A stretch of 64,000 bases of DNA from Clostridia bacterium (GCA_017395685.1 JAFQOD010000039.1:16430-80429); one strand, 5' to 3'; positions 45,811-54,547 are shown, numbered from the stretch's first letter. The notes: generated by a model from the sequence alone, not told the origin. A program made the numbers and translations.

Positions 45811-46947
45811 ATGAATAAAAAGGATATTGGCCGCATCAAGCGGCGGCTGAATCTGGAAAAGCATAATATCACCTGCATCCGGGCCTGTTATGTGAATGGC
45901 CAGGGGGATATCATTTCCTCCTTCACCCGGTCGCTGCAGGGCATGCATCAGGAAGAGGGAGAAAAATATCTTTCCCTGTTCAAAAAGGTATTATCGGGCA
46001 ATGAAGGCCAGAATCTGCTGGATATGGATTTCACCCCGGAGCAAGTGATGGAAAGCCGGGAGCATCAATTGCTCTCCGCCCTGCGGGACAGCGCCCTGAG
46101 GGATGAGGATATCGTGCAGTATTTTTTCCAGCAGGTATGTGCATCCTTCCATCCCGAGGATCATTATCTGATCCTGATGCTTCACGATGGCTATGATCTG
46201 CCCCCCGCTCAGCAGGAAGAGGGCAATGCCGCCGATGAAATTTCCACCGAGGTATTCCATTATATCCTGTGCGCCATCTGCCCCGTGAAGCTGACCCGGC
46301 CTTCCCTGTGCTATGACGCCGCCCAGAATGCCTTCCGCAGCAAGGAGGCCGATTGGGTGGTAGGCCCGCCGGATGTGGGCTTCCTCTTCCCCGCCTTTGA
46401 GGAGCGGGCGGCCAATATCTACCGCTGCCTCTATTACACCCGGGATACCGCCGTTCATCAGGAGGATCTGATCGCTACCCTTTTCAATATCCCCCTGCCC
46501 ATGCCCGCCGATACCCAGAAGGAAATGTTCCAATCCATCCTCCAGGATACCTTGCAGGAGGATTGCAGCTATGAAGTGCTGCAGGCGGTGCACGATCAGG
46601 TATTGGAAAAGATGGAAGAGCACAAGGCTGAAAAAATCCAGGAGCCGCTGACCATCAATAAATGGGAAGTGACCGACGTGCTCAAGGAATGCGGCGTGCC
46701 CGAAGAAAAGGCCCAGGCCTTCCAGGAAAAATATGATGAGCATTTCGGCAGCCAGGCCCAGCTTTCCGCCGCCGCCGTCATTCCCCCCAGGCAATTCCAG
46801 CTGCGCACCCCCAATGTGGTGATCCGGGTATCCCCCGACCGCAGCGATCTGGTGGAAACCCGCATCATCGACGGCCATCCCTACATCCTGATCCGGGCCG
46901 AAGAGGGCGTGGAGGTCAATGGGGTGAATGTGAATATCACCCAGTAA
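45811..46947 (+). CDS. DUF4317 family protein
   Basis: The 378-residue cytosolic protein starts MNKKDIGRIKRRLNLEKHNI and shows the features of DUF4317, a family seen in Clostridia: RACYVNGQGDIISSF, YYTRDTAVHQEDLIATLFNI and a C-terminal small beta domain. Function is unknown. A TATAAT (45756-45761) with a non-ideal -35 lies about 50 bp upstream of the ATG; the ribosome site AAAGCGAGGA is moderate. It is transcribed divergently from the YitT gene. Confidence 0.85.
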   Translation: MNKKDIGRIKRRLNLEKHNITCIRACYVNGQGDIISSFTRSLQGMHQEEGEKYLSLFKKVLSGNEGQNLLDMDFTPEQVMESREHQLLSALRDSALRDEDIVQYFFQQVCASFHPEDHYLILMLHDGYDLPPAQQEEGNAADEISTEVFHYILCAICPVKLTRPSLCYDAAQNAFRSKEADWVVGPPDVGFLFPAFEERAANIYRCLYYTRDTAVHQEDLIATLFNIPLPMPADTQKEMFQSILQDTLQEDCSYEVLQAVHDQVLEKMEEHKAEKIQEPLTINKWEVTDVLKECGVPEEKAQAFQEKYDEHFGSQAQLSAAAVIPPRQFQLRTPNVVIRVSPDRSDLVETRIIDGHPYILIRAEEGVEVNGVNVNITQ

Positions 46948-46971
46948 TCCCCCTCCTCTACGGAGCGTTGG

Positions 46972-47000
46972 TTGCCTGCCGGAAAGGAAGATGCTATACT
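46972..47000 (+). promoter_or_regulatory. Promoter for the XRE-desulforedoxin gene
   Basis: TTGCCT (46972-46977), a 17-bp spacer and TATACT (46995-47000), 22 bp before the ATG. Confidence 0.65.
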
Positions 47001-47022
47001 TTTTTCCAGGGAGGCGAATTTC

Positions 47023-47610
47023 ATGAATCCGGAAAGCATCGGCGGTCTGATCCGCCGCATCCGCAGGGAAAAAGGCATGACCCAGCTGCAGTTGGCAGAA
47101 AAGCTGCATATCAGTGACCGCACCATATCCAAATGGGAGCGGGGCGCAGGCTGCCCGGATATTTCCCTGCTGCCGCCATTGTGCCAGGCCCTGGATATCC
47201 CCACAGATACCCTGCTTTCCGGAGGGCTGCCCCCCATTTCCAAGGAGGCCGGTCATATGAAAAAGACAAAATTCTTCGTATGCCCCCAGTGCGGCAATAT
47301 CCTCACCGCCGCTGGGGACGCAAGGATCATCTGCTGCGGCATGGCCCTCTCCCCTCTGGAGGCGAAAAAGCCGGAGGGGCAGGAGGATCTGATCATCGAA
47401 CAGGTGGAGGATGAATATTATATCACCTCCCCCCATGAAATGACCAAGAATCATTTCATCACCTTCCTGGCCCATCTGACAGGGGAGAGGCTGATTCTGC
47501 TGCGCCAGTACCCGGAATGGGATCTGGGGGCACGGCTGCCCAGAAGGGGCCGGGGCATGCTCTACTGGTATTGCAGCCGGCATGGATTATTCCGCAAACT
47601 TTGCGAATGA
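47023..47610 (+). CDS. XRE-family regulator with desulforedoxin-like metal site
   Basis: This 195-residue protein has an N-terminal helix-turn-helix (about 8-62; TQLQLAEKLHISDRTISKWE). It is followed by FFVCPQCGNIL and IICCGMAL, i.e. C87-x2-C90 and C104-C105. That is the exact Cys pattern of desulforedoxin or the desulfoferrodoxin N-terminal iron site. The C-terminal portion (MTKNHFITFLAHLTGERL, then YWYCSRHGLFRKL) resembles the desulfoferrodoxin family without an obvious full active-site set. It is likely a redox- or iron-responsive repressor. ATG 47023 follows GGGAGG. Confidence 0.85.
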   Translation: MNPESIGGLIRRIRREKGMTQLQLAEKLHISDRTISKWERGAGCPDISLLPPLCQALDIPTDTLLSGGLPPISKEAGHMKKTKFFVCPQCGNILTAAGDARIICCGMALSPLEAKKPEGQEDLIIEQVEDEYYITSPHEMTKNHFITFLAHLTGERLILLRQYPEWDLGARLPRRGRGMLYWYCSRHGLFRKLCE

Positions 47611-47655
47611 AAGTCAGCTAAAGCGGCCTTTCATTCGGAAACATCACATTTACTG

Positions 47656-47705
47656 AAAAATAGGGTTTTCAGCCCCACAGATCGTGCTGAAAACCCTATT
47701 TTTTT
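47656..47705 (+). terminator. Terminator of the XRE gene
   Basis: AAAAATAGGGTTTTCAGC and GCTGAAAACCCTATTTTT form an 18-bp stem with a 12-base loop and a T-run. Confidence 0.9.
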
Positions 47706-47936
47706 CGGTCGTAAATTGATATAGGAAGCGCCATAGGCGAACCTCACAATTCGGCATTGTCGCCCAGCGGCGCTGCCGCTTGCCGGGCTCTGTGCCTCAT
47801 TGGGCCTTCTCCCGCCTGTATCTGCCGCAGGCAGCAGCGGGATACGGCCCTCAGGGCGGCAAAGCCACCCCTGCAGATTATTCATGAAGGGGCCAGCCCC
47901 TTCATACTTCCCCAAATACTTCTTTGACGCTCTGAG

Positions 47937-47967
47937 CCCGGATCATAAAACATCATCCGGGTTTTTT
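47937..47967 (+). terminator. Plus-strand terminator hairpin without an upstream gene
   Basis: CCCGGAT / ATCCGGG with an 11-base loop followed by TTTTTT. No plus-strand gene ends here, which suggests an RNA or remnant transcript. Confidence 0.6.
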
Positions 47968-47994
47968 ATTGCCGTATCCGGCGGTTTTTTTCTT

Positions 47995-48873
47995 TTAGCC
48001 CTTGACCGCGCCGGCCATCACGCCGGAAACGATATACTTCTGGCAGCACAGATACAATACAATGATGGGCACGATCGCCAGCACCAGCATGGCCATCATG
48101 GCGCCCATATCCACAGAGCCGTAGCCGCCCTTGAGATACTGCACGGCGATGGGGATGGTCTTATACTTTTTCAGATCCAGCACCAGATAGGGCAGCAGAT
48201 AGTCATTCCAGATCCACATGGCTTCCAGAATGGCGGTGGATACATAGGTGGGCTGCAGGACGGGCAGCACGATGGAGAAGAAGGTGCGCACCGGATTGCA
48301 GCCGTCGATCATGGCGCTTTCCTCAATGGCGATGGGGCAGCTCTTCATATATCCTGCGAACATGAATACCGCCAGCCCTGCGCCAAAGCCCAGATAAATC
48401 ACCACAATGCCCAGGGGGGTATTGAGATGCAGCACATTGGCGATCTTGCTCAGGGTGAACATAACCATCTGGAAGGGCACCACCATGGAGAACAGGCACA
48501 GGGCATACACGCCCTTGGACAGCTTGGAATGCACCCGGTTGATATACCAGGCGGTCATGGAGCAGCACAGCAGAATGACGAATACGCTGAGCACCGTGAT
48601 CACCAGGCTGTACACAAACGCCATGGGGAATTCCGTCTTCTGGATACCTGTGGCATAGTTATCCGTGCCCACAAACATCCTCGTCCAGTTGGCGTCCCCG
48701 GGCAGGGGAATGGTGAAGGGAGCGCGGCTGATATAGGCCTTCTTTTTGAAGCTGTTCACCAGCATGATGAACAGAGGATACACATAGGCCAGGGAAATCA
48801 CGGAAAAGACCACGGACAGAATGCCGTTTGCCACACGGGTGCTGCGTTTGAGATTGCTCTTTTCGTTTGCCAT
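47995..48873 (-). CDS. Carbohydrate ABC permease, MalG/LacG-type
   Basis: The 292-residue inner-membrane permease has six helices and the EAA loop EESAMIDGCNPVRTFFSIVLPVL typical of CUT1 sugar importers. It starts on the final base of the MalF-type gene (TAATG overlap). It forms the channel with that partner. The sugar is unknown; malQ in the same operon suggests maltodextrins or related glucans. Confidence 0.93.
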   Translation of the reverse strand: MANEKSNLKRSTRVANGILSVVFSVISLAYVYPLFIMLVNSFKKKAYISRAPFTIPLPGDANWTRMFVGTDNYATGIQKTEFPMAFVYSLVITVLSVFVILLCCSMTAWYINRVHSKLSKGVYALCLFSMVVPFQMVMFTLSKIANVLHLNTPLGIVVIYLGFGAGLAVFMFAGYMKSCPIAIEESAMIDGCNPVRTFFSIVLPVLQPTYVSTAILEAMWIWNDYLLPYLVLDLKKYKTIPIAVQYLKGGYGSVDMGAMMAMLVLAIVPIIVLYLCCQKYIVSGVMAGAVKG

Positions 48874-49718
48874 TACTGCTGCACCTCCCTGGAATGGGTC
48901 AGTTTCTGCTGGATGAGGGCGATGGCCACCACAATGATGCAGAATACCACGGCCTTGGCCTGGCCGGCGCCGGCCCAGCCGGTACGGCCGTAGAAGGTAT
49001 TATAAATATCCAGGGCCATCAGCTGGGAATTGGGGCTGTTCTGGCCTACCAGGGCCAGGTTCTGGTCAAAGAGCTTGAAGCCGTTGGTGATGGTCAGGAA
49101 GGTGCAGATGGTGATGGAGGGCATCAGCATGGGCAGCTTCACATGGCGCAGGGTCTGCCAGGCGTTGGCGCCGTCGATGGAGGCAGCCTCGGAAAGCTCT
49201 TCGGGGATGGACTGCAGGCCGCTGATATAGATGATCATCATATAGCCCAGCTGCTGCCAGGTCATCACCAGAATCAGGGACCAGAAGCCGTACCATTCAT
49301 TGGTAACGATGGTAACGCCGTATTTTTCCAATACGCCGTTGATCAGCACCTGCCACAGCCAGCCCAGCACGATGCCGCCGATCAGATTGGGCATGAAAAA
49401 CACCGTGCGGAAGATATTGGTGCCCCGGATGCCCCGGACCAGCAAAATGGCTACCGTCAGGCTGAGCAGATTGATGATCACCGTGGACAGGGCGGAAAAC
49501 AGCGCCGTATACCACAGCGCATGGGTAAATACGCTGCTGGGATCAGTGAAGGCCATAACGTAATTTTCCAATCCGGTGAACACCGCATCATTGATGGTGG
49601 TGAAATTACAGAAGGAAAGATACAGGCCCCAGACGAAGGGCACCAGAAAACCAATGGCGAAAGCCGCCATGGTGGGCAGCACGAAAAGCGGCCACCATTT
49701 TTTGATTGCTTTTTCCAT
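48873..49718 (-). CDS. Carbohydrate ABC permease, MalF/LacF-type
   Basis: The 281-residue permease has six helices. It begins MEKAIKKWWPLFVLPTMAAF, and its EAA loop is LSEAASIDGANAWQTLRHVKLPML. ATG 49718 lies 7 bases after GGAGG. It follows the binding-protein gene after a spacer with two stem-loops, and overlaps the MalG-type gene by one base. Confidence 0.93.
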   Translation of the reverse strand: MEKAIKKWWPLFVLPTMAAFAIGFLVPFVWGLYLSFCNFTTINDAVFTGLENYVMAFTDPSSVFTHALWYTALFSALSTVIINLLSLTVAILLVRGIRGTNIFRTVFFMPNLIGGIVLGWLWQVLINGVLEKYGVTIVTNEWYGFWSLILVMTWQQLGYMMIIYISGLQSIPEELSEAASIDGANAWQTLRHVKLPMLMPSITICTFLTITNGFKLFDQNLALVGQNSPNSQLMALDIYNTFYGRTGWAGAGQAKAVVFCIIVVAIALIQQKLTHSREVQQ

Positions 49719-49767
49719 AACAGATCCTCCCGCAAAGGATATATGCCTTGATGCATGCCCATCCGGG

Positions 49768-49813
49768 ATCACAGCTGAAGAGAGGCCTGCGATCACATCG
49801 CCTCAGCTGTGAT
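49768..49813 (-). promoter_or_regulatory. Intercistronic stem-loop 2 (binding protein to permease)
   Basis: ATCACAGCTGA / TCAGCTGTGAT form a perfect 11-bp outer stem with inner GCGAT/ATCGC-like pairing, no U-tract. Confidence 0.55.
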
Positions 49814-49832
49814 TCCGGCAGGAACAGGGGAA

Positions 49833-49866
49833 GGGCGCGGCGGGAAAGAAGCCTCCCGCCGCGCCC
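49833..49866 (-). promoter_or_regulatory. Intercistronic stem-loop 1 (binding protein to permease)
   Basis: GGGCGCGGCGGGA and its complement form a perfect 13-bp stem with an 8-base loop. It is expected to protect the binding-protein mRNA 3' end and reduce permease expression. Confidence 0.6.
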
Positions 49867-49886
49867 GGAAAACCCATGGGGAAAAA

Positions 49887-51182
49887 TTACTTGGCAGCAG
49901 CAGCTTCAGCAGCCCAGCCATCCACGAAAGCGGTGACCACGGCGTCCCAGTTGCCAGTGCCCTGAGCATAGTTCAGCAGAGCCACGCCCACGCCGTTCTT
50001 CCAGGTTTCGGAAGGCATGGTGGGGAAGTTCCAGGAAACGGAGGTCTTGCCGCCGGCGATATATTCATCAGCGGCAGCGATCAGGGCGTTGTTGGCCACA
50101 TAACCGTCGTCGAAGCTCTTGAAGGGGGTGAGGAAGCCCATCTTGTTGGCGATGGCGTCACGGCCGGTATCGGAGGTGATGCACCATTCCAGGAAAGCGA
50201 TGGTGGCAGCCTTGTCTTCTTCAGAAGCGTTCTTATTCACGCACCAGTAGTTTTCGGAACCAGTGCACAGGCCCTGGTTTTCTTCGCCTTCAACACCGAT
50301 GAAGATGGGCAGCATGCCCAGCTGTTCGTCGGTCATGCCTTCGTTGATGCAATCGCCGTAGGCCCAGGTGCCGTTCTGATAGAACACGGCTTCGCCCAGC
50401 ACGAAATCAGCCAGAGCGTCGGAGCCGGTCTTGGCGCCGATGAGGGAGGGAGCGCAGGTGGCGTTGTTGATGTACAGATCCCAGATCATCTTGTAGTTGT
50501 CCAGGTAGGTGCCCTTGATGGCAGCGGTATCGCCGATGCCGTCGGCCTTGTACTCATAATAGATGGGCATGTTGGCCAGGTGGGTCTTGAAGCGCCAGTC
50601 GGAGGAAGAATCCATGCCGGCGGAGGTGAAAGCGCCCACGATGCCCAGTTCGTCCTTGCGGGCCTGCATATCTTCAACAACGGCCTTGAAGGTATCGAAG
50701 GTGTTGATTTCGGCAACATCCTTGATCTTGGCATTTTCCAGAGCGATGTACTTGGCCATCAGGTCCTTGTTGTAGATGATGCCGTAGGTTTCGATAACAT
50801 AGGCAATACCCACAACTTCTTCACCCTGCTTGAGCACGAAGTCGTCAGACTTTACGTTTTCATACAGCTTGGTGGCGGACAGATCAGCGCAGTATTCCTT
50901 CCAGGTGGCCAGGCCCTTGGGGCCGTTTACCTGGAACAGGGTGGGGGCGTCTTCCTTCACGATTTCAGACTGCAGGGTCTGTTCGTAGGTGCCGGAAGCA
51001 GCGGTAACCACGGTTACGGGCACGCCGGTTTCCTTGGTGTACTGGGCAGCCAGTTCTTCCCACTGCTGGGCCTGTTCGGGCTTGAAGTTCAGGTAGTACA
51101 CGGAACCGGTTTCGGCGGAGGCGAAGCTCACACAGGTCAGAGCCAGGGCCAGAGCCAGAATGAGGGCAGAGATCTTCTTCAT
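49887..51182 (-). CDS. Carbohydrate ABC substrate-binding protein (SBP family 1)
   Basis: The 431-residue protein binds sugars for the MalF/MalG-type permeases. A Sec signal (1-23, ending ASA) is followed by ETGSVYYLN; no lipobox Cys is present. The body fits family 1 (EQAQQWEELAAQYTKETGVPVTVV near the start and MGFLTPFKSFDDG near the end). AAGGAGAG precedes ATG 51182. It comes 54 bp after malQ. No MsmK/MalK ATPase is encoded here, so a shared ATPase elsewhere is implied. Confidence 0.94.
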   Translation of the reverse strand: MKKISALILALALALTCVSFASAETGSVYYLNFKPEQAQQWEELAAQYTKETGVPVTVVTAASGTYEQTLQSEIVKEDAPTLFQVNGPKGLATWKEYCADLSATKLYENVKSDDFVLKQGEEVVGIAYVIETYGIIYNKDLMAKYIALENAKIKDVAEINTFDTFKAVVEDMQARKDELGIVGAFTSAGMDSSSDWRFKTHLANMPIYYEYKADGIGDTAAIKGTYLDNYKMIWDLYINNATCAPSLIGAKTGSDALADFVLGEAVFYQNGTWAYGDCINEGMTDEQLGMLPIFIGVEGEENQGLCTGSENYWCVNKNASEEDKAATIAFLEWCITSDTGRDAIANKMGFLTPFKSFDDGYVANNALIAAADEYIAGGKTSVSWNFPTMPSETWKNGVGVALLNYAQGTGNWDAVVTAFVDGWAAEAAAAK

Positions 51183-51236
51183 AGTGTTCTCTCCTTTAAA
51201 AATATTATGTAAAGCGCAGGGCGCTTTGCACCAGAT

Positions 51237-52766
51237 TTACAGGGCCGCTTCCCCTTCTTCCTTTTCGGGATACTGGAAGCGTCCGTAGCGGCGGGAAATA
51301 TCCCCGATTTCCCCATGCAGCTCATCAGAAAGCTGATCCTTTTTCACCCGCCAGGCCCAGTTGGCCCCGGTGGTGGAGGGATGATTGATCCGGGCGCTGT
51401 TATCCAGCCCCAGATAATCCTGCAGAGGGATGATGCAGTACTTGGCCTTGGAGCGCATAGCCATGGCGATCATGGATTTGTGCAGCAGCTTCACCGGGGT
51501 ATGCTGATCGCACAGATAATCCCGCACCATCTGCCGCTCCTTGGGGGTGATGGTTTTCAGCCAGCTGACCAGCGTTTCATTATCATGGGTGCCGGTATAG
51601 GCCACGCAGTTTTCGGGATAATTATGGGGCAGGTAATCGCTGGCGGCGCCGGTATCCCGGGCGTCGAAGGCAAATTCCAGCACCTTCATGCCGGGGAAGC
51701 CGCTGTCCTTCACCAATTGCCGCACGGAATCGGTCATATAGCCCAGATCCTCTGCGATCACTTCATGCTTGCCCAGCTGGTATTCGATGCTGCCGAACAG
51801 ATCCATGCCCGGGCCCTTTTCCCAGTGGCCGGTGGCGGCGGTTTCGGCGCCGTAGGGGATGGCATAATATTCATCAAATCCCCGGAAATGATCGATGCGG
51901 GTGACGTCATACAGCTGGAAGGCATACCACATCCGGGTCACCCACCACTGATAATCGGTATCCTTATGATAATCCCAGCGGTAGAGGGGATTTCCCCACA
52001 ATTGGCCGGTGGCGGAAAATCCATCCGGGGGGCAGCCGGCCACGGCCTCGGGCACATTTTCTTCATCCAGGCGGAAAAGCTCGGGGTGGGACCAGGTATC
52101 GGCGCTGTCCATGGCCACATAGATGGGAATATCCCCCACCAGGCGGATGCCCTTTTCATTGGCATAATTTTTCAGCGCATGATACTGTTCAAAGAATTTG
52201 AACTGCATATACTGCTGGAATTCGATATCGAAATACAGCTCCCTGCGGTAATAATCCAAAGAGTAGCCGTAGCGCAGGCGGATATCCTGGGGCCACTGGC
52301 TCCAGTTCTGGCCGCCGAAGAAATTCTTCACCGCCATGAACAGGGCGTAATCGGAAAGCCACCAGCCGTTTTCATGGATGAAATGCTGATAGGCGGCATT
52401 TTCGCTGATATTGCTGCGCTCATAGGCCTTCCGCAGCAGGGGATAGCGGCCCACATACAGCTTGCCGTAATCGATTTTGCCCTCATCGGATCCGAAATCA
52501 ACGGCGTCCACTTCCTCCTGGGTCAGCACGCCCTCTTCCACCAGCGCATCCAGGCTGATGAAATAGGGGTTGCCCGCGAAGGTGGAAAAGGATTGATAGG
52601 GCGAATCCCCAAAGCCGGTGGGGCAGATGGGCAGAATCTGCCAGAAGGTCTGGCCGGCGTCCCGCAGCCAATCCACAAAATCATAGGCTTCCTTTGAAAA
52701 ACAGCCGATGCCGTACTTGGAAGACAGGCTGAAAATCGGCAAAAGTACGCCGGATGCCCGGTTCAT
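51237..52766 (-). CDS. malQ: 4-alpha-glucanotransferase (amylomaltase, GH77)
   Basis: MalQ transfers alpha-1,4-glucan segments, processing maltodextrins in the cytoplasm. The 509-residue protein has normal length and GH77 motifs: LPIFSLSSKYGIG, GIRLVGDIPIYV, RIDHFRGF with the nucleophile Asp, VIAEDLG with the acid/base Glu, and YTGTHDNET. It heads the malQ-binding protein-permease operon; AAAGGAGAG lies upstream of ATG 52766. Confidence 0.97.
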   Translation of the reverse strand: MNRASGVLLPIFSLSSKYGIGCFSKEAYDFVDWLRDAGQTFWQILPICPTGFGDSPYQSFSTFAGNPYFISLDALVEEGVLTQEEVDAVDFGSDEGKIDYGKLYVGRYPLLRKAYERSNISENAAYQHFIHENGWWLSDYALFMAVKNFFGGQNWSQWPQDIRLRYGYSLDYYRRELYFDIEFQQYMQFKFFEQYHALKNYANEKGIRLVGDIPIYVAMDSADTWSHPELFRLDEENVPEAVAGCPPDGFSATGQLWGNPLYRWDYHKDTDYQWWVTRMWYAFQLYDVTRIDHFRGFDEYYAIPYGAETAATGHWEKGPGMDLFGSIEYQLGKHEVIAEDLGYMTDSVRQLVKDSGFPGMKVLEFAFDARDTGAASDYLPHNYPENCVAYTGTHDNETLVSWLKTITPKERQMVRDYLCDQHTPVKLLHKSMIAMAMRSKAKYCIIPLQDYLGLDNSARINHPSTTGANWAWRVKKDQLSDELHGEIGDISRRYGRFQYPEKEEGEAAL

Positions 52767-52806
52767 GATGCGTCTCTCCTTTAATCAATGATGATTCCGC
52801 CAGAGA

Positions 52807-52835
52807 ATTATATATTATTTGTGCAAAAAATGCAA
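52807..52835 (-). promoter_or_regulatory. Promoter of the malQ operon
   Basis: TTGCAT (52830-52835), a 17-bp spacer and TATAAT (52807-52812), about 40 bp before the malQ ATG. A palindrome CCAAAT-CGAT-ATTTGG (52839-52854) sits just upstream and may be a LacI/GntR-type operator. Confidence 0.75.
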
Positions 52836-52838
52836 TAT

Positions 52839-52854
52839 CCAAATCGATATTTGG
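52839..52854. promoter_or_regulatory. Operator-like palindrome of the malQ operon
   Basis: Six-base perfect arms with a 4-base centre lie directly upstream of the -35 box. The regulator is not identified. Confidence 0.45.
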
Positions 52855-52879
52855 GTAAAATTTTGTAATATCGTTTGCA

Positions 52880-53437
52880 CTAATTGCACCATTTGCTGGC
52901 CCGCATGGCCTGGATGGTGCGCTCCATGAGCAGATCCAGCTCCCACCCCAGCATGTCCGCCCCCTGCTGGATGATTTCCCGGGAGCAGCCGGCGGCAAAG
53001 CGCTTATCCTTGAATTTCTTTTTCAGGGATTTCACTTCCAGATCATCCACGCTTTTCGAGGGCCGCATGGCCGCCGCAGCGCCGATCAGCCCCGTCAGTT
53101 CATCGCAGGCAAACAGTACCTTTTCCATTTCGTGGGCAGGCTCAATATCCACATGAATGCCGTAGCAATGGCTGGCAGTGGAGCGGATGATCCGTTCATC
53201 CATGCCCATTTCCCGCATCATTTCCTGGCTTTTCAGGCAATGCTCCTCCGGAAATTTTTCATAATCCAGATCATGCAGGATGCCCACGGCCTGCCAATAA
53301 TCCTTTTCTTCGCCGTAGCCCAGCGTTTCCGCAAACCAACCCATCACATCCCCTACGATGCGGCCATGACTGCGCAGAAATTCGCCTTCATTGTGTTCAT
53401 CCAGAATGGCAATCGCCTGTTCAGGGGTAGGAATCAT
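52880..53437 (-). CDS. HD-domain phosphohydrolase
   Basis: The 185-residue protein has the HD signature GILHDLDYEKFPEEH with the metal-binding His-Asp pair, a preceding His in RSHGRIVGDVMG and a distal ASHCYGI. Such proteins hydrolyse nucleotides or phosphoesters. The substrate is unknown. GGAGG precedes ATG 53437. It follows cysK by 65 bp. Confidence 0.85.
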   Translation of the reverse strand: MIPTPEQAIAILDEHNEGEFLRSHGRIVGDVMGWFAETLGYGEEKDYWQAVGILHDLDYEKFPEEHCLKSQEMMREMGMDERIIRSTASHCYGIHVDIEPAHEMEKVLFACDELTGLIGAAAAMRPSKSVDDLEVKSLKKKFKDKRFAAGCSREIIQQGADMLGWELDLLMERTIQAMRASKWCN

Positions 53438-53502
53438 GGTTCTTTTCCTCCATTCATATTGATTCGATGATTTATTTGTTAACGAATACAGGATTCAATA
53501 TC

Positions 53503-54447
53503 TTATGCATCAAACAGCCCCGTGGAAAGATACCTTTCCCCCGTATCGGGCAGCAGGGCCACGATGGTTTTGCCGGCATTTTCCGGCCTTTGCCCCAGGA
53601 TCAGGGCGGCATGCAGCGCCGCACCGGAGGAAATGCCGCACAGCAGCCCCTCCGTTCTTCCCAGCAGCCGGGCGGCGGCAAAGGCGTCCTCCGTCCGGAT
53701 GGGGATCACTTCATCCACCACCTGCAGATCCAGCACCCCGGGCACAAATCCTGCACCGATGCCCTGAATGTCGTGGGGGCCGGCCTTGCCCCCGGAGAGC
53801 ACCGGGGATTCCTGGGGCTCCGCCGCTATGATGCGGATGGCAGGGCATTGCTCCTTCAGATAGCGGCCCACGCCGGTCACCGTGCCGCCGGTGCCCGCCC
53901 CTGCCACAAACAGATCCACCTGCCCTGCCGTATCCTGCCAGATTTCCGGGCCGGTGGTGCGGTAATGGGCCAGGGCATTGGCGGCATTATTGAATTGATC
54001 GGGGATGAAGCTGCCGGGGATCTGCCGGGCCAGCTCCTCCGCTTTTTCGATGGCCCCCTTCATGCCCAAGGCCCCGGGGGTGAGCACCAGCTCCGCCCCG
54101 TAGGCGGTCATCAAAAGCTGCCTCTCCCGGCTCATGGAATCGGGCATCACGATGACGGCCCTGTATCCCCGCAGTGCTCCTATCAGGGCCAGCCCCACCC
54201 CGGTATTGCCGGATGTGGGCTCAATGATCACGCTGCCCTTTTTTAATATACCCTGTTTTTCCGCCTCTGAAATCATGAAAAGGGCGGCCCGATCCTTCAC
54301 CGATCCCCCGGGATTCATCCGCTCCAGCTTCACCAGAATGCGGGCGGGCAGGGATAGCTTTTCTGCTATTCGTTTGATCTCCATCAGCGGCGTGCCGCCG
54401 ATCAGCGCCTCCGCCGAATCAAAAATCCGTCCCTGTGCTTCCTTCAC
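53503..54447 (-). CDS. cysK: Cysteine synthase A (O-acetylserine sulfhydrylase)
   Basis: CysK makes cysteine from O-acetylserine and sulfide with PLP. The 314-residue protein has the PLP lysine K51 in NPGGSVKDRA, the substrate loop PTSGNTG (76-82), and the PLP-phosphate loop GAGTGGTVTGVG. The start is GTG 54447, with GGGAGG upstream and a promoter just before it; the upstream ATG would lie inside the promoter. Confidence 0.95.
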   Translation of the reverse strand: MKEAQGRIFDSAEALIGGTPLMEIKRIAEKLSLPARILVKLERMNPGGSVKDRAALFMISEAEKQGILKKGSVIIEPTSGNTGVGLALIGALRGYRAVIVMPDSMSRERQLLMTAYGAELVLTPGALGMKGAIEKAEELARQIPGSFIPDQFNNAANALAHYRTTGPEIWQDTAGQVDLFVAGAGTGGTVTGVGRYLKEQCPAIRIIAAEPQESPVLSGGKAGPHDIQGIGAGFVPGVLDLQVVDEVIPIRTEDAFAAARLLGRTEGLLCGISSGAALHAALILGQRPENAGKTIVALLPDTGERYLSTGLFDA

Positions 54448-54480
54448 GGGTATCCCTCCCTGTGCCGTTTTTCTTTCTGG

Positions 54481-54510
54481 ATTATATGTCAGCGGGGGAT
54501 TGATTGTCAA
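54481..54510 (-). promoter_or_regulatory. cysK promoter
   Basis: TTGACA (54505-54510), an 18-bp spacer and TATAAT (54481-54486), about 34 bp before GTG 54447, which supports that start codon. Confidence 0.8.
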
Positions 54511-54521
54511 TTGCATCAAAA

Positions 54522-54547
54522 CAAAAACACCCCTGCAGATGCAGGGG
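54522..54547 (-). terminator. Terminator of the SipW-signal protein gene
   Basis: CCCCTGCA-TC-TGCAGGGG stem followed by TGTTTTTG on the minus strand, shortly after the stop at 54570. Confidence 0.8.

Larger units (their letters stand above)
47611..47994. other. Hairpin-rich intergenic block
   Basis: This 384-bp spacer contains two terminators (47656-47705 and 47937-47967) and, between them, GC-rich self-complementary DNA (for example AAGGGGC/GCCCCTT at about 47886-47901 and repeated CAGCGGCGCTGCCGC-type arms). An open minus-strand frame (47631-47915) runs through it but also through the terminator hairpin and has no ribosome site, so I do not call it a gene. It may be a dispersed repeat or a structured RNA. 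Confidence 0.45.

Noticed and set aside
47631..47915. 94-codon minus-strand gene in the spacer before the sugar operon
   Set aside because: It runs through a terminator hairpin, lacks a ribosome site and consists of palindromic DNA.
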